This document shows positions 9,380-18,427 of a stretch of DNA of 64,000 nt, piece after piece. This DNA comes from Bacillus chungangensis (GTDB lineage: Bacteria > Bacillota > Bacilli > Bacillales > Bacillaceae_C), in assembly GCF_030812995.1 (NCBI RefSeq), contig NZ_JAUSTT010000017.1, positions 1-64,000 of the forward strand, written 5' to 3'. The position numbers and the translations under genes are program-made. Within the stretch, counting starts at the first letter, position 1; the number at the start of each line of letters is the position of its first letter. The notes below the pieces were generated by a model. The model searched no databases and was not told where the DNA came from. It was given only the letters and a program-made list of their open reading frames with translations.

Positions 9380-10324
9380 GTGAAATCTACATTCGAAACA
9401 TTTAAAACGATGATTTCAAATGTGATTGTAGGAAAAGAAGCAGAGATAGAATTAATGATGATTGCACTACTTCATGGAGGTCATGTGCTGTTGGAGAGTG
9501 TCCCTGGGACTGGGAAAACGATGCTGGCAAAAACGTTTGCGAAATGTTTGCATGCTGATTTTCAACGAATTCAGTTCACTCCTGATGTTTTGCCTACAGA
9601 TGTAACGGGAATGCAATTTTTTAATGCAAAAACACAAGAATTCGAATTGCGTCCAGGACCAATTATGACAAATATTTTGCTTGCAGATGAAATCAATCGA
9701 GCGACTCCAAGGACACAATCAAGTTTACTCGAAGTAATGGAAGAACGGCAAGTAACAATTGACCGCGAAACGCATCTCTTGAAAGAGCCTTTCATGGTTA
9801 TTGCGACACAAAATCCATTAGAATCCCAACAAGGGACATTTCCGCTTCCGGCTGCACAATTAGATCGCTTCTTTATGAAAATCACGATGTCGTACCCGTC
9901 TTATGAGGAAGAGCAGGAAATAATTCGACGCTTTCGTATAAAACAACCTTTAGAAGACATTTCCGCTGTGCTGTCGCCAGCAGAAATCATTGAAATGAAA
10001 ATGCGCGTAAGAGAAGTGTACGTGAGCGAAGACATTGAAAAATATCTTTTATTAATCGTTCGTGAAACAAGAGAGAATCCAGTAATAGAAATCGGTGCAA
10101 GTCCAAGGGCAACATTAGCATTACTTAGAGCGAGCCAGGGCCATGCTTTTATTAAAGGGAGAAATTATGTGATACCGGATGATGTTAAAAAGGTGGCGCC
10201 ATATGTGTTAATCCATCGTCTCTCATTAACAACGGAAGCATCGTTAACGAAAACGATGGAGCAAGTTTTTGAAGCCATTTTTACAGCGATACCAGCTCCG
10301 GTGGAGGAAGGCGTTTCTTCATGA
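9380..10324 (+). CDS. MoxR-family AAA ATPase
   Basis: A 314-residue AAA_3 ATPase with Walker A VPGTGKT, Walker B LLADEINRATPRTQ and sensor ATQNPLESQQGTFPLPAAQLDRF, hallmarks of the MoxR group. These chaperone-like ATPases work with DUF58/VWA partners in maturation or stress responses. The start is GTG, with AGGAGGGG just upstream. It overlaps the following DUF58 gene by four bases (ATGA), so translation is coupled. This MoxR-DUF58-membrane-protein order is a common bacterial operon. Confidence 0.95.
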   Translation: MKSTFETFKTMISNVIVGKEAEIELMMIALLHGGHVLLESVPGTGKTMLAKTFAKCLHADFQRIQFTPDVLPTDVTGMQFFNAKTQEFELRPGPIMTNILLADEINRATPRTQSSLLEVMEERQVTIDRETHLLKEPFMVIATQNPLESQQGTFPLPAAQLDRFFMKITMSYPSYEEEQEIIRRFRIKQPLEDISAVLSPAEIIEMKMRVREVYVSEDIEKYLLLIVRETRENPVIEIGASPRATLALLRASQGHAFIKGRNYVIPDDVKKVAPYVLIHRLSLTTEASLTKTMEQVFEAIFTAIPAPVEEGVSS

Positions 10325-11523
10325 AATGGAGCCGAGAAGTGATGAGAGATCGTCACATGCTAAGAACGATGGAAACACTTCTGTTATTTGGATTGCTTGC
10401 CTTTCTATTTGATCAGAAATGGCTCTTATTTACATTTATTTCCACATTCCTTTTATTAACTGCTCATCGCCTTTATTTGCAGAATATTGGCAATCGTATC
10501 ACCCTCGAAAATATAAAAGAAAAAACACATTTATTTACTGGCGAGGAAACAGCTATTGAGCTAACACTTTTAAACAAAGGTTTGCCGGTAATCAACGCGA
10601 CGATGACAATCATTTTTGATCATTGCTTGGAACCACTGCATCATCCTTTTTCGCGAGACAAAGCAATCATTAAAACGAAGGTGCCATGCACTATTTGGTC
10701 GCAGGAAATGTTTCAGCTATCGTTGCCGGTTATCGCTAAAAAAAGAGGATCATGTCGTATTCGAAAAATAACACTTTCGATTCCACAGTTGTTTGGATCA
10801 GGAAGTGTATTATTAACGTATGAACCTTCTGTGAGAAAGGAATTTTTGGTTTTTCCGGAAAAAACGCTGGTTCACATTCCAAGACAGCAAAAGCAGCTTT
10901 TCCTTGGATCAATGCCTGTTTATACGTCTTTATTTCATGATCCACTACAGCCAATTGGGACGAGAGAATATAGGAATGAAGATCCGCTGCAGTATATTCA
11001 TTGGAAAGCAAGCGCTCGAACAATGAGCTTGCAAACGAAGATTTTCACTGAGACGACTGCCCATTCCTGGCTATTGACTTTCAACATTGCTCACAATCAG
11101 TATTCGCTTTCCCAAAAAATTGAGACATATATTCGTTATGCTGCCTACTTGATAAATGTCGCAGAAAAAAATCATATTCCATATGCATTGGCAATTAATG
11201 TACGTACTTTCCGAGCTGATACCAGTTATTATTATTTGCCTGAAGGAGAAGGAGGAAAACACCAACAGCAGGCTTTAGAGCTTTTATCTTATTTATCTTG
11301 GAACATGTTAACCGTTCCTTATGAGCAAATGCTCGCTTCTCTAGAAACAGTTCATGTCGCTCCAATCCTTATTCATATTGGTGAAAAAACGGAAAATGCT
11401 AATCATATTTTCCGAAGATTCAAACAGCGTGGAAGCAATCTATTTTTTGTTGAAACGGTTGATGAAAAAGGAGTGTTAGAACCATGGAGAACGAAACAAA
11501 CTTCGTTAGAACAAAATGTATAG
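10321..11523 (+). CDS. DUF58 domain-containing membrane protein
   Basis: 400 residues: two N-terminal membrane helices (about 18-55), a beta-rich domain, and the DUF58 signature REYRNEDPLQYIHWKASART around residues 215-235, which matches the YxxGDxxRxIxWxxSAR-type motif. The rest resembles a VWA-like fold. It starts in the ATGA overlap with moxR and ends 40 bases inside the next gene, so the three form a tight operon. DUF58 proteins are presumed partners of MoxR ATPases; no enzymatic activity is established. Confidence 0.92.
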   Translation: MKWSREVMRDRHMLRTMETLLLFGLLAFLFDQKWLLFTFISTFLLLTAHRLYLQNIGNRITLENIKEKTHLFTGEETAIELTLLNKGLPVINATMTIIFDHCLEPLHHPFSRDKAIIKTKVPCTIWSQEMFQLSLPVIAKKRGSCRIRKITLSIPQLFGSGSVLLTYEPSVRKEFLVFPEKTLVHIPRQQKQLFLGSMPVYTSLFHDPLQPIGTREYRNEDPLQYIHWKASARTMSLQTKIFTETTAHSWLLTFNIAHNQYSLSQKIETYIRYAAYLINVAEKNHIPYALAINVRTFRADTSYYYLPEGEGGKHQQQALELLSYLSWNMLTVPYEQMLASLETVHVAPILIHIGEKTENANHIFRRFKQRGSNLFFVETVDEKGVLEPWRTKQTSLEQNV

Positions 11524-12776
11524 GCTGGCGGTCATTAGCCAATATGATAACAAGCATTTGGAGAGAAGCACTTGTAGCAGCTATACCGCTTTTATGTTTG
11601 CAGCTTATGGATTTTCCAAAAACAATTATATGGTACTTTTTGTTCATTGTTGCTGTTGGATCGATCCTGCCTATTATAGCAGTGCAGTTATTTCATCTTC
11701 ATCCTTTGTTAAGCTTTTTTTTATTAGCTGTTCCAAGTACACTATTTATCGGACAAATAAGCGGTATACCTTGGCTACTGCTTACGGTTTTTCTGCTTTT
11801 TATTTTTTGGCGTTGGAAATGGCATGTAAGTACAGTGCACATAGAGGGAGAAGATCATACAGAAAGTAAATTATTATTCATGACCATATTACTTTCCGCG
11901 GTTGTATATTTTATCTTTGTCTTATATCAATACCCACATAAAGAGATGATTTTTATCATCGTTTTTCTTCAATTTGCATCTTATACGATTGGAACATGGT
12001 TCAAACAATATTTTATGGTGAAAGAAAAGAAGAATAAATCTTTTTACTTCTTTAATAGTCTTTTTATCATGACTTTTCTGCCAATTGGCTGTGCATTTTT
12101 ATTATTGATTATCAGTGAAAAGGTAAAAAAGATACTCTTATTTATTATTAGCGAGCTATTACTACAAGCAGGGATGTTGCTCGGAAGGCCTGTGGAGTGG
12201 CTGACAGAAAAGTTTATGCATGCTTTTAATGAACAGAACCTGTTGGAGTTGCCTTCTCCAGATCGCCATTCTCCTATTAATGATGAAGTCAATCCGAATG
12301 AAATTTTTGGAGAACCGATGATTATCCAGCTGCTAATGATTATTTTTCTCCTATTGATTGTTTATTTGTTCTTTAAAATCGCAAAAAAGCATTGGGCTAA
12401 CATTCCTAAAAAAATACAACCAGTCTTTTTTTTCACACAAACCCAACCTATAGAAAAAATGGATCCATATTTTAAGCAAACGTATTATTCTTATTCAAAA
12501 GCAGATGACAAGGTGCGTAAACTAGTGGAAAAATTGGAAAGAAATGCAGCCCGCTTATCTTTGCAGCGATTGCAGCATGAATCAATACGGTCATGGTGTA
12601 AACGGATTGGTCTTGCACCATCTGAAGAATGGATAGAGATCTACGAATCAGTACGTTATCGCAACGAAAATGTTCATAAAAAAGACATGCTTTTCTTTTT
12701 AAAAGAAACAACATCATTAAAACATGACTTAAAATCACTCGCTAAAGAAAAAAAAACGACCACTTTTAAAAAATAA
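11484..12776 (+). CDS. Membrane protein, third gene of the MoxR-DUF58 operon, with no transglutaminase core
   Basis: 430 residues: several N-terminal helices (about 25-125 and 145-225), an external loop, a helix near 275-295 (MIIQLLMIIFLLLIVYLFF), then a cytoplasmic helical domain resembling DUF4129. In most operons of this type the third gene carries a transglutaminase-like core between the two membrane regions. Here that segment is short and I see no Cys-His-Asp triad. GGAG lies upstream of the ATG, which overlaps the DUF58 gene by 40 bases. A separate transglutaminase lipoprotein is encoded at 42.6-44.3 kb, with no evidence that the two are linked. Confidence 0.8.
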   Translation: MENETNFVRTKCIGWRSLANMITSIWREALVAAIPLLCLQLMDFPKTIIWYFLFIVAVGSILPIIAVQLFHLHPLLSFFLLAVPSTLFIGQISGIPWLLLTVFLLFIFWRWKWHVSTVHIEGEDHTESKLLFMTILLSAVVYFIFVLYQYPHKEMIFIIVFLQFASYTIGTWFKQYFMVKEKKNKSFYFFNSLFIMTFLPIGCAFLLLIISEKVKKILLFIISELLLQAGMLLGRPVEWLTEKFMHAFNEQNLLELPSPDRHSPINDEVNPNEIFGEPMIIQLLMIIFLLLIVYLFFKIAKKHWANIPKKIQPVFFFTQTQPIEKMDPYFKQTYYSYSKADDKVRKLVEKLERNAARLSLQRLQHESIRSWCKRIGLAPSEEWIEIYESVRYRNENVHKKDMLFFLKETTSLKHDLKSLAKEKKTTTFKK

Positions 12777-12850
12777 GTCGAATTTTGTCTTCACTTAGTG
12801 ATTTTATAGTTGCTAAATTTCATAGAGTTGGTTAATTTAATTATATACAG

Positions 12851-13090
12851 GTTGTTTAAAAAGTTATTTTCACCCTTGCATTTTTTTTACAAACTTGCTT
12901 CATCGTGTTTTGAGCTTTCATATAAAGCTTTTTAAACAACTTTAGAGCATGTTCAAAAAGTATGCCAAAATGACAGTGCATCTCTTCAACTGGGCGGTAA
13001 GAACATGCGCTCTGTTCAACAACAAAAAACTGCCTTAATAGTTATTTCCAGTTTGAGTTTTGCATAACTGATTCCATGGCTTTTTGAACA
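12851..13090. repeat. Two consecutive inverted-repeat elements upstream of ptsH
   Basis: GTTGTTTAAAAAG (12851-12863) is perfectly inverted at 12928-12940. Ten bases on, TGTTCAAAAAG (12950-12960) is inverted at 13080-13090. The enclosed 64 and 119 bases hold no gene. The similar ends suggest two small palindromic or MITE-like units side by side, but no second copy is present in the window. Confidence 0.6.
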
Positions 13091-13119
13091 CTCATTATAA
13101 GAAAAAGGAGAAGATAGAC

Positions 13120-13383
13120 ATGCAAGAAAAATCATTTAAAGTAGTTGCCGATACAGGAATCCATGCTCGGCCAGCAACATTATTGGTACAACAAGCTAGT
13201 AAGTATAGCTCTGATATTCAGATTGAATATAAAGAAAAAAGTGTAAATTTGAAATCCATTATGGGTGTTATGTCGTTAGGAATCGGGAAAGGCGCTGACA
13301 TCAAAATTACTGCAGAGGGCAGTGATGAGGCAGATGCAATGAAAGGATTAGAAGAATTAATGGTTAAAGAGGGTTTAGTATAA
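13120..13383 (+). CDS. ptsH: Phosphocarrier protein HPr
   Basis: An 87-residue HPr of the PEP:sugar phosphotransferase system, which passes phosphate from enzyme I to sugar-specific EIIA proteins. His15 is in [10 protein letters not shown]. Ser46, the HPr-kinase site that links it to CcpA-mediated catabolite repression, is in [13 protein letters not shown]. The start at 13120 follows AAAAAGGAGAAG; the upstream extension to 13084 is rejected. ptsI follows two bases after the stop. Unlike in B. subtilis, no ptsG or glcT precedes the pair. Confidence 0.98.
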   Translation: MQEKSFKVVADTGIHARPATLLVQQASKYSSDIQIEYKEKSVNLKSIMGVMSLGIGKGADIKITAEGSDEADAMKGLEELMVKEGLV

Positions 13384-13385
13384 TA

Positions 13386-15110
13386 ATGTCAACCATTTTA
13401 AAAGGAATCGCTGCTTCCAAAGGTTATGCAATTGCGAAAGCTTATCGTCTCGTTGAGCCAGATCTATCATTCCAAAAAACGTCCATTGCGAATGTTGAGG
13501 AAGAGGTAGCACGTTTTCATGAAGCGGTACATATTGCAAAATCCGAACTGGAAAATATCCGCAATCGTGCTGAAGTAGATCTTGGTGCGGAAAAAGCAGC
13601 TATCTTTGATGCCCATTTACTAGTCTTAAGCGACCCCGAGCTCCTAACACCGATAGAAGATAAGATGAAAATGGAACAGGTTAATGCTGAATTTGCTTTA
13701 AAAGAAACGACGGACATGTTTATTACGATGTTCGAGGAAATGGACAATGAATATATGAGAGAACGGGCAGCCGATATTCGCGATGTTACGAAGCGTGTGC
13801 TGTCTCACCTTCTTGGTGTTCAAATTCCAAATCCGAGTACAATTGCTGAAGAAGTAATTATTGTAGCGAATGATTTAACACCGTCAGATACTGCACAATT
13901 AAATCGAAAATTTGTTAAAGGATTTACAACAGATATTGGAGGACGAACTTCTCATTCAGCTATTATGGCAAGATCAATGGAGATTCCTGCAGTAGTTGGT
14001 ACACAACACATTACAAAGGAAGTCGCAAACGGCGATTTGCTGATCATTGATGGTACGAATGGCGATGTCCATGTAAATCCTACACCTGAATTAGTGAAAG
14101 AATATGAAGCAGCTCAAGAGAAATATGCTCGTCAAAAAGCAGAATGGGCTAAGCTTTTAAATGAAAAAACTGTCTCTGCTGACGGACATCAAGTAGAGCT
14201 TGCCGGTAATATAGGTACTCCTAATGATTTAGAAGGTGTTCATGCAAATGGTGGAGAAGCAGTAGGGCTCTATCGTACTGAGTTCCTTTATATGGATAAA
14301 GAGCAATTTCCGACAGAGATGGAGCAATATGAGGCGTATAAAGCAGTGCTTGAAGGAATGAAAGGAAAGCCAGTTGTCGTAAGAACGCTTGATATTGGCG
14401 GCGACAAACACCTTCCTTATCTTGATCTGCCAGAAGAAATGAATCCATTTCTAGGACTGCGTGCAATTCGTCTTTGCTTTAAGGAAAAAGAGATGTTTAG
14501 AACACAGCTTCGCGCTTTACTTCGTGCTAGTGTACATGGAAATCTAAGAATCATGTTTCCAATGATTGCTACACTGGATGAATTTCGAAAAGCGAAAGCA
14601 ATTCTTTTGGAAGAAAAAGAAGCATTGCTTTCAGAAGGTGTTAACGTTTCATCTGACATCGAAATTGGCATTATGATTGAGATTCCTGCTGCAGCAATCA
14701 TGGCGGGGCAATTAGCTAAAGAAGTCGATTTCTTTAGTATCGGCACGAACGATCTCATTCAATATACAATGGCTGCTGACCGTATGAATGAAACTATCTC
14801 CTATTTATACCAGCCTTATCACCCTGCGATTTTGAGGCTTGTAAAAATGGTGATTGATGCAGCGCATAAAGAAGGAAAATGGGCTGGGATGTGCGGAGAG
14901 ATGGCAGGCGAAGAGCTTGCAATTCCAATCCTTCTTGGTCTTGGATTAGATGAATTTTCAATGAGTGCATCTTCCATTTTGCCTGCTCGTTCACTTATTA
15001 AAAAATTGAACAAAGCAGAAATGGAAAAACTTGCAGCTGAAGTGATCGAACTGCAATCGATGGAAGAAGTAGCGGAGGCTGTTAAAAAGGTAGTTGCATT
15101 TGACGCTTAA
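13386..15110 (+). CDS. ptsI: PTS enzyme I (phosphoenolpyruvate-protein phosphotransferase)
   Basis: 574 residues, the normal length. It autophosphorylates from PEP and transfers phosphate to HPr. The N-terminal HPr-binding/phosphohistidine domain has the active-site motif [12 protein letters not shown] near residue 190. The C-terminal PEP-binding TIM barrel shows [28 protein letters not shown] and GMCGEMAGE with the catalytic Cys. It is immediately downstream of ptsH and co-transcribed with it. Two hairpins lie after the stop. Confidence 0.98.
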   Translation: MSTILKGIAASKGYAIAKAYRLVEPDLSFQKTSIANVEEEVARFHEAVHIAKSELENIRNRAEVDLGAEKAAIFDAHLLVLSDPELLTPIEDKMKMEQVNAEFALKETTDMFITMFEEMDNEYMRERAADIRDVTKRVLSHLLGVQIPNPSTIAEEVIIVANDLTPSDTAQLNRKFVKGFTTDIGGRTSHSAIMARSMEIPAVVGTQHITKEVANGDLLIIDGTNGDVHVNPTPELVKEYEAAQEKYARQKAEWAKLLNEKTVSADGHQVELAGNIGTPNDLEGVHANGGEAVGLYRTEFLYMDKEQFPTEMEQYEAYKAVLEGMKGKPVVVRTLDIGGDKHLPYLDLPEEMNPFLGLRAIRLCFKEKEMFRTQLRALLRASVHGNLRIMFPMIATLDEFRKAKAILLEEKEALLSEGVNVSSDIEIGIMIEIPAAAIMAGQLAKEVDFFSIGTNDLIQYTMAADRMNETISYLYQPYHPAILRLVKMVIDAAHKEGKWAGMCGEMAGEELAIPILLGLGLDEFSMSASSILPARSLIKKLNKAEMEKLAAEVIELQSMEEVAEAVKKVVAFDA

Positions 15111-15166
15111 CGCTAACACTTAACACATGTTTATTTTTAATACTCAGCAAGAATACACACTATTGT

Positions 15167-15191
15167 ATAAGGGCTAATGACACGCCCTTAT
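15167..15191 (+). terminator. Hairpin after ptsI
   Basis: ATAAGGGC (15167-15174) pairs perfectly with GCCCTTAT (15184-15191) around nine bases, 57 bases after the ptsI stop. There is no long T-run. A second hairpin, TCCCAC/GTGGGA, follows at 15237-15259. Together they probably end or attenuate the ptsHI transcript. Confidence 0.55.
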
Positions 15192-15419
15192 CTTGGATAA
15201 CAAAAATAGACTTTTGGATGTTTTGTCATTCAAGAATCCCACTGTTTTACATTGTGGGAGTGTCAACATTGGGAGATGGAGAAACACATTCACGTTAGAC
15301 AACATTCCTTATGTTTAGATAGCTTTCATAGTTGATGTTACAGGAAGTAATGATTTCGTTTTATTAAAATGGAACGATAAATTTACTTTTAAAAAATCAA
15401 AATATGGAGGGAATACATC

Positions 15420-16205
15420 ATGGAATTGGGGTTAGAAGGAAAAAAGGCACTTGTGATTGCTTCCAGTCAAGGACTTGGCAGAGCCATTGCAGAACAGCTT
15501 GTTCATGAAGGCGCTCATGTGATGATTACGAGTCGAAGTGAGGAGAAATTAGCAAAAGTTAGTGCTTCGTTGAGGGAAATTGGAAAGGGAACAGTTGCTT
15601 CTTTTCCATGTGACATTACAAAAGCGGCGGAAGTGAAAGCATTAGCTGCACACACTGCCAAGTCTTTAGGTGGAATCGATATTTTAATCAATAATGCTGG
15701 CGGACCACCAGCAGGCAGCTTTGAAATGCTTGATGATGACGACTGGATTCAAGCTTTTGAACTGAATCTGCTGTCTTACATTCGAATGATTCGCGCCGTG
15801 CTGCCTTACCTAAAAGAAAGTGGAGGACGTATTATAAACATTGCATCATCGTCTATAAAGGAACCGATTCCAAACCTCTTGCTTTCCAATACTTTTAGAA
15901 CAGGCATCGTCGGCCTTTCAAAAACATTATCGCAAGAATTCGCACCTTACAATATTCTTGTAAATACTGTAGCGCCAGGAGTTATTGCTACAGATAGAAT
16001 AGCATATTTAGATCATGTTGCTGCCGAACGTGCAGGGATTTCTAGAGAAGAAATAGAAACTAAAAGAAAGCAAACGATTCCTTTGCAGCGATATGGGGAA
16101 CCTGAAGAATTTGCAAAAGTAGTTGCTTTCTTAGTCTCGGAAGCCAATACTTACATGACTGGCAGCAGCTTTCTTGTTGATGGTGGCATGATCAAATCTA
16201 TTTAA
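15420..16205 (+). CDS. SDR-family oxidoreductase lacking the usual Tyr-Lys pair
   Basis: 261 residues with a Rossmann fold: a degenerate glycine motif ASSQGLGRA, the NNAGG element, and a C-terminal GSSFLVDGGM typical of FabG-like short-chain dehydrogenases. The canonical YxxxK is replaced by SNTFR (in LLLSNTFRTGIVG). This is also a feature of a known BKR-like SDR subgroup, so it is probably not decay. The catalytic chemistry is therefore uncertain. A GGAGG site lies ten bases before the ATG. The gene stands alone, with a terminator downstream. A YkvO-type SDR occurs in this region of B. subtilis, but orthology is unproven. Confidence 0.88.
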   Translation: MELGLEGKKALVIASSQGLGRAIAEQLVHEGAHVMITSRSEEKLAKVSASLREIGKGTVASFPCDITKAAEVKALAAHTAKSLGGIDILINNAGGPPAGSFEMLDDDDWIQAFELNLLSYIRMIRAVLPYLKESGGRIINIASSSIKEPIPNLLLSNTFRTGIVGLSKTLSQEFAPYNILVNTVAPGVIATDRIAYLDHVAAERAGISREEIETKRKQTIPLQRYGEPEEFAKVVAFLVSEANTYMTGSSFLVDGGMIKSI

Positions 16206-16323
16206 ATTATTCAGCAATAAAGAGGTTTAAAAATGGAGAGAAAAAGCTTGTCACTTTACTGAAATGCTTCCAGAAAAATGAAGATAATTTTGAAGGATAC
16301 TTATTCCCTCTCCTATTTTTTAG

Positions 16324-16347
16324 GCCTGTATATTTGCAGGCTTTTTT
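16324..16347 (+). terminator. Rho-independent terminator after the SDR gene
   Basis: GCCTG (16324-16328) pairs with CAGGC (16337-16341) and is followed by six T residues. It lies about 120 bases after the SDR stop. Confidence 0.75.
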
Positions 16348-16436
16348 ATACTTCTTCAATTTGTAAACAAATTTGTCGAAATATAGTGAAAACTGCGTCC
16401 GGTGCAATCAAAAGATAAAAGGGAGTGTAGAAACAG

Positions 16437-17306
16437 ATGCGTGATCAAAAAATTGGTTTTATTGGTCTCGGGGTAATGGGCAAAAGCATTGCCAGTCATT
16501 TGTTGACGGCAGGGTATAATGTAGCTGTTTATAACCGAACAAAATCAAAAGCAGATGAGTTGATAGCTGCTGGTGCGAAATGGATGGATTCACCAAAAAC
16601 AATAGCTGAAAATTCGAACATCATATTCACAATGGTTGGCTATCCAGAGGATGTGAAAGAGGTATATCTTGGGGAACATGGATTACTCAATTATGCGAAA
16701 CAAGGGAGCTATTTGATTGATTTAACGACTTCTACACCCACTTTAGCAATAAACCTCTTTACTGAAGGAGAAAAAAGAAAGCTGTTTGTTTTAGATGCGC
16801 CAGTAACAGGAGGGGATATCGGCGCTCAAAATGGAACGTTAACGATGATGGTTGGCGGAAATAAAGCTATATATGAAAAGCTGCATTCAATTTTTGCTGT
16901 TTTTTGTAAAGCGATTGTGTATCAAGGCGCTGCGGGAGCTGGTCAACATGCAAAAATGTGCAATCAGATTGCAATAGCCTCAAACATGATAGGAGTGGCA
17001 GAAGCAATTGTCTACGCTAAAAACGCTGGACTTGCACCTGAGAAGGTATTGGATGCAATAAGTGCTGGTGCAGCAGGAAGCTGGTCCTTGTCTCATTTAG
17101 CACCTAGAATGCTGCAAGATGATTATTCACCAGGGTTTTTTATTAAGCATTTTATCAAGGACATGGGTATTGCGCTGGAGGAAGCGGACCGAATGAACCT
17201 CAAGCTTCCAGGATTACAGCTTGCAAAGCAGCTTTATGATACACTGGCAGACAAAGGCGAAGAAAATAGTGGAACACAAGCAATTATTAAATATTGGAAT
17301 AAATAA
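16437..17306 (+). CDS. ykwC: 3-hydroxyisobutyrate dehydrogenase-family oxidoreductase YkwC
   Basis: 289 residues of the beta-hydroxyacid dehydrogenase family, which oxidises beta-hydroxy acids with NAD(P). The N-terminal Rossmann motif is GFIGLGVMGKSIASHL, the substrate motif is DAPVTGGDIGAQNGTLT, and the catalytic lysine lies in GAGQHAKMCNQ. The length is standard. In B. subtilis ykwC is a few genes downstream of ptsHI, as here. The true substrate is not established. A GAGC/GCTC hairpin with eight T follows. Confidence 0.93.
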   Translation: MRDQKIGFIGLGVMGKSIASHLLTAGYNVAVYNRTKSKADELIAAGAKWMDSPKTIAENSNIIFTMVGYPEDVKEVYLGEHGLLNYAKQGSYLIDLTTSTPTLAINLFTEGEKRKLFVLDAPVTGGDIGAQNGTLTMMVGGNKAIYEKLHSIFAVFCKAIVYQGAAGAGQHAKMCNQIAIASNMIGVAEAIVYAKNAGLAPEKVLDAISAGAAGSWSLSHLAPRMLQDDYSPGFFIKHFIKDMGIALEEADRMNLKLPGLQLAKQLYDTLADKGEENSGTQAIIKYWNK

Positions 17307-17362
17307 ATATAAAATCGTTTATAAGAAAAAGTTGTATAAAAAAGCGATGAAACTGATATAAG

Positions 17363-17391
17363 GAGCTTGCGTCTGCAGGGCTCTTTTTTTT
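17363..17391 (+). terminator. Terminator after ykwC
   Basis: GAGC (17363-17366) and GCTC (17380-17383), extended by partial pairing inside, precede eight consecutive T residues. It lies 57 bases after the ykwC stop. Confidence 0.65.
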
Positions 17392-17432
17392 CATAAATAA
17401 ACTTGTCACTCGACTAAGTAAAAGCAATGGGT

Positions 17433-18030
17433 TTATTTTGTTCCCATTTTATATTTTTTCAACATATCTAAAAGAGTTAAAACGAGAACAAGCCAAAAAA
17501 AGAAATTGTTAAAAGCGATGCCACAAGTTGCATGATAGTTACGTCTATTGTCATAGTTGCTTCAAGCGCTTGATACCCACGATCCAACATATGTTTTTTT
17601 CGGAAAATTTTTAGCCCATCCAAATAATTTAGTAAACGTCCAGTTGGCAAAAACATTGTCTGTAATCTTTTTAAGTATTCTTTTCATAATATATGCAACT
17701 AAAACGTCTGCTGCTTCTTTTACAACTTTATTGTCGTAGCTTCTATAAGTTGCTGGTATTTCGATAACGTAACTTCCTCCTGAATCGTGTCCAAATAATT
17801 CAGGATCAGAATTAACAACACTTTTATATAAATTTTCTAACTCTTCTTTAGTTAAAGGCACATTACTTCCGAATCTCGATACCTTCGTATTCATACAAAA
17901 ACTCATTTTCTAGACCAGACATCGTTTCTACTACGCTCTCAATTTTTTGATCAGTAGTGCTAGCAAATGCCGGGACAGATAGACTAAACAACATCATGAC
18001 AACAAGTGAAGATAAAAAAATTTTTTTCAA
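17433..18030 (-). pseudogene. Broken gene for a secreted protein (frameshift plus in-frame TGA)
   Basis: A TTG at 18030, preceded by GGAGGA, opens a good signal peptide (MKKIFLSSLVV...VPAFAST) and then EYEGIEIRK before a stop at 17863-17865. The coding sense continues in another frame (FGSNVPLTKEELENLYK...) to a TGA at 17562-17564. The same frame carries on past that TGA for 42 more codons (SNYDNRRNYHATCG...), through a hydrophobic segment (FFFWLVLVLTLLDML), and stops at 17433-17435. One frameshift near 17870-17905 and one nonsense codon therefore split a gene of about 195 codons. I do not recognise the family. Confidence 0.7.
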
Positions 18031-18337
18031 TAAAATTCTCCTCCTTATTTTTTACTCTAATACTAGAATAAGGTAAATACAACATAAAATTTAATAAATG
18101 TAAATATAATACAAAATTCCCAAATTAGCACATTAATTAAATTGGGACTATGTATGTCTTCAAACGTTTCTTTGATAATTTGTTATCAAACTGGTTAAAG
18201 TGTTCAAGAGATACTTGTTTTACTAAATTGATATTATATGTTTGGGGAACTTTTTTTCTGTTAAAATTATATTTTCGCTTTACATGAGATTAGTACTATA
18301 TTTATCCATTTTTCATGATATAGTTATTAGTAGGAAG

Positions 18338-18400
18338 GTTGAACACGAGAACGTTCTAATAGGCGGCAGCCCCTCTTTTGGGGAGTACGATTTGTTCAAC
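18338..18400 (+). promoter_or_regulatory. Nested hairpin in the cheV leader
   Basis: GTTGAACA (18338-18345) is perfectly inverted at 18393-18400 (TGTTCAAC). Between them CCCC (18370-18373) and GGGG (18380-18383) form an inner stem with a TCTTTT loop. The structure ends about 10 bases before the cheV ribosome site, so it may be a leader RNA element or an operator. No T-run follows. It matches no riboswitch class that I recognise. Confidence 0.5.
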
Positions 18401-18427
18401 TAATCATTAGTGTGGGAGGTCTTCATC

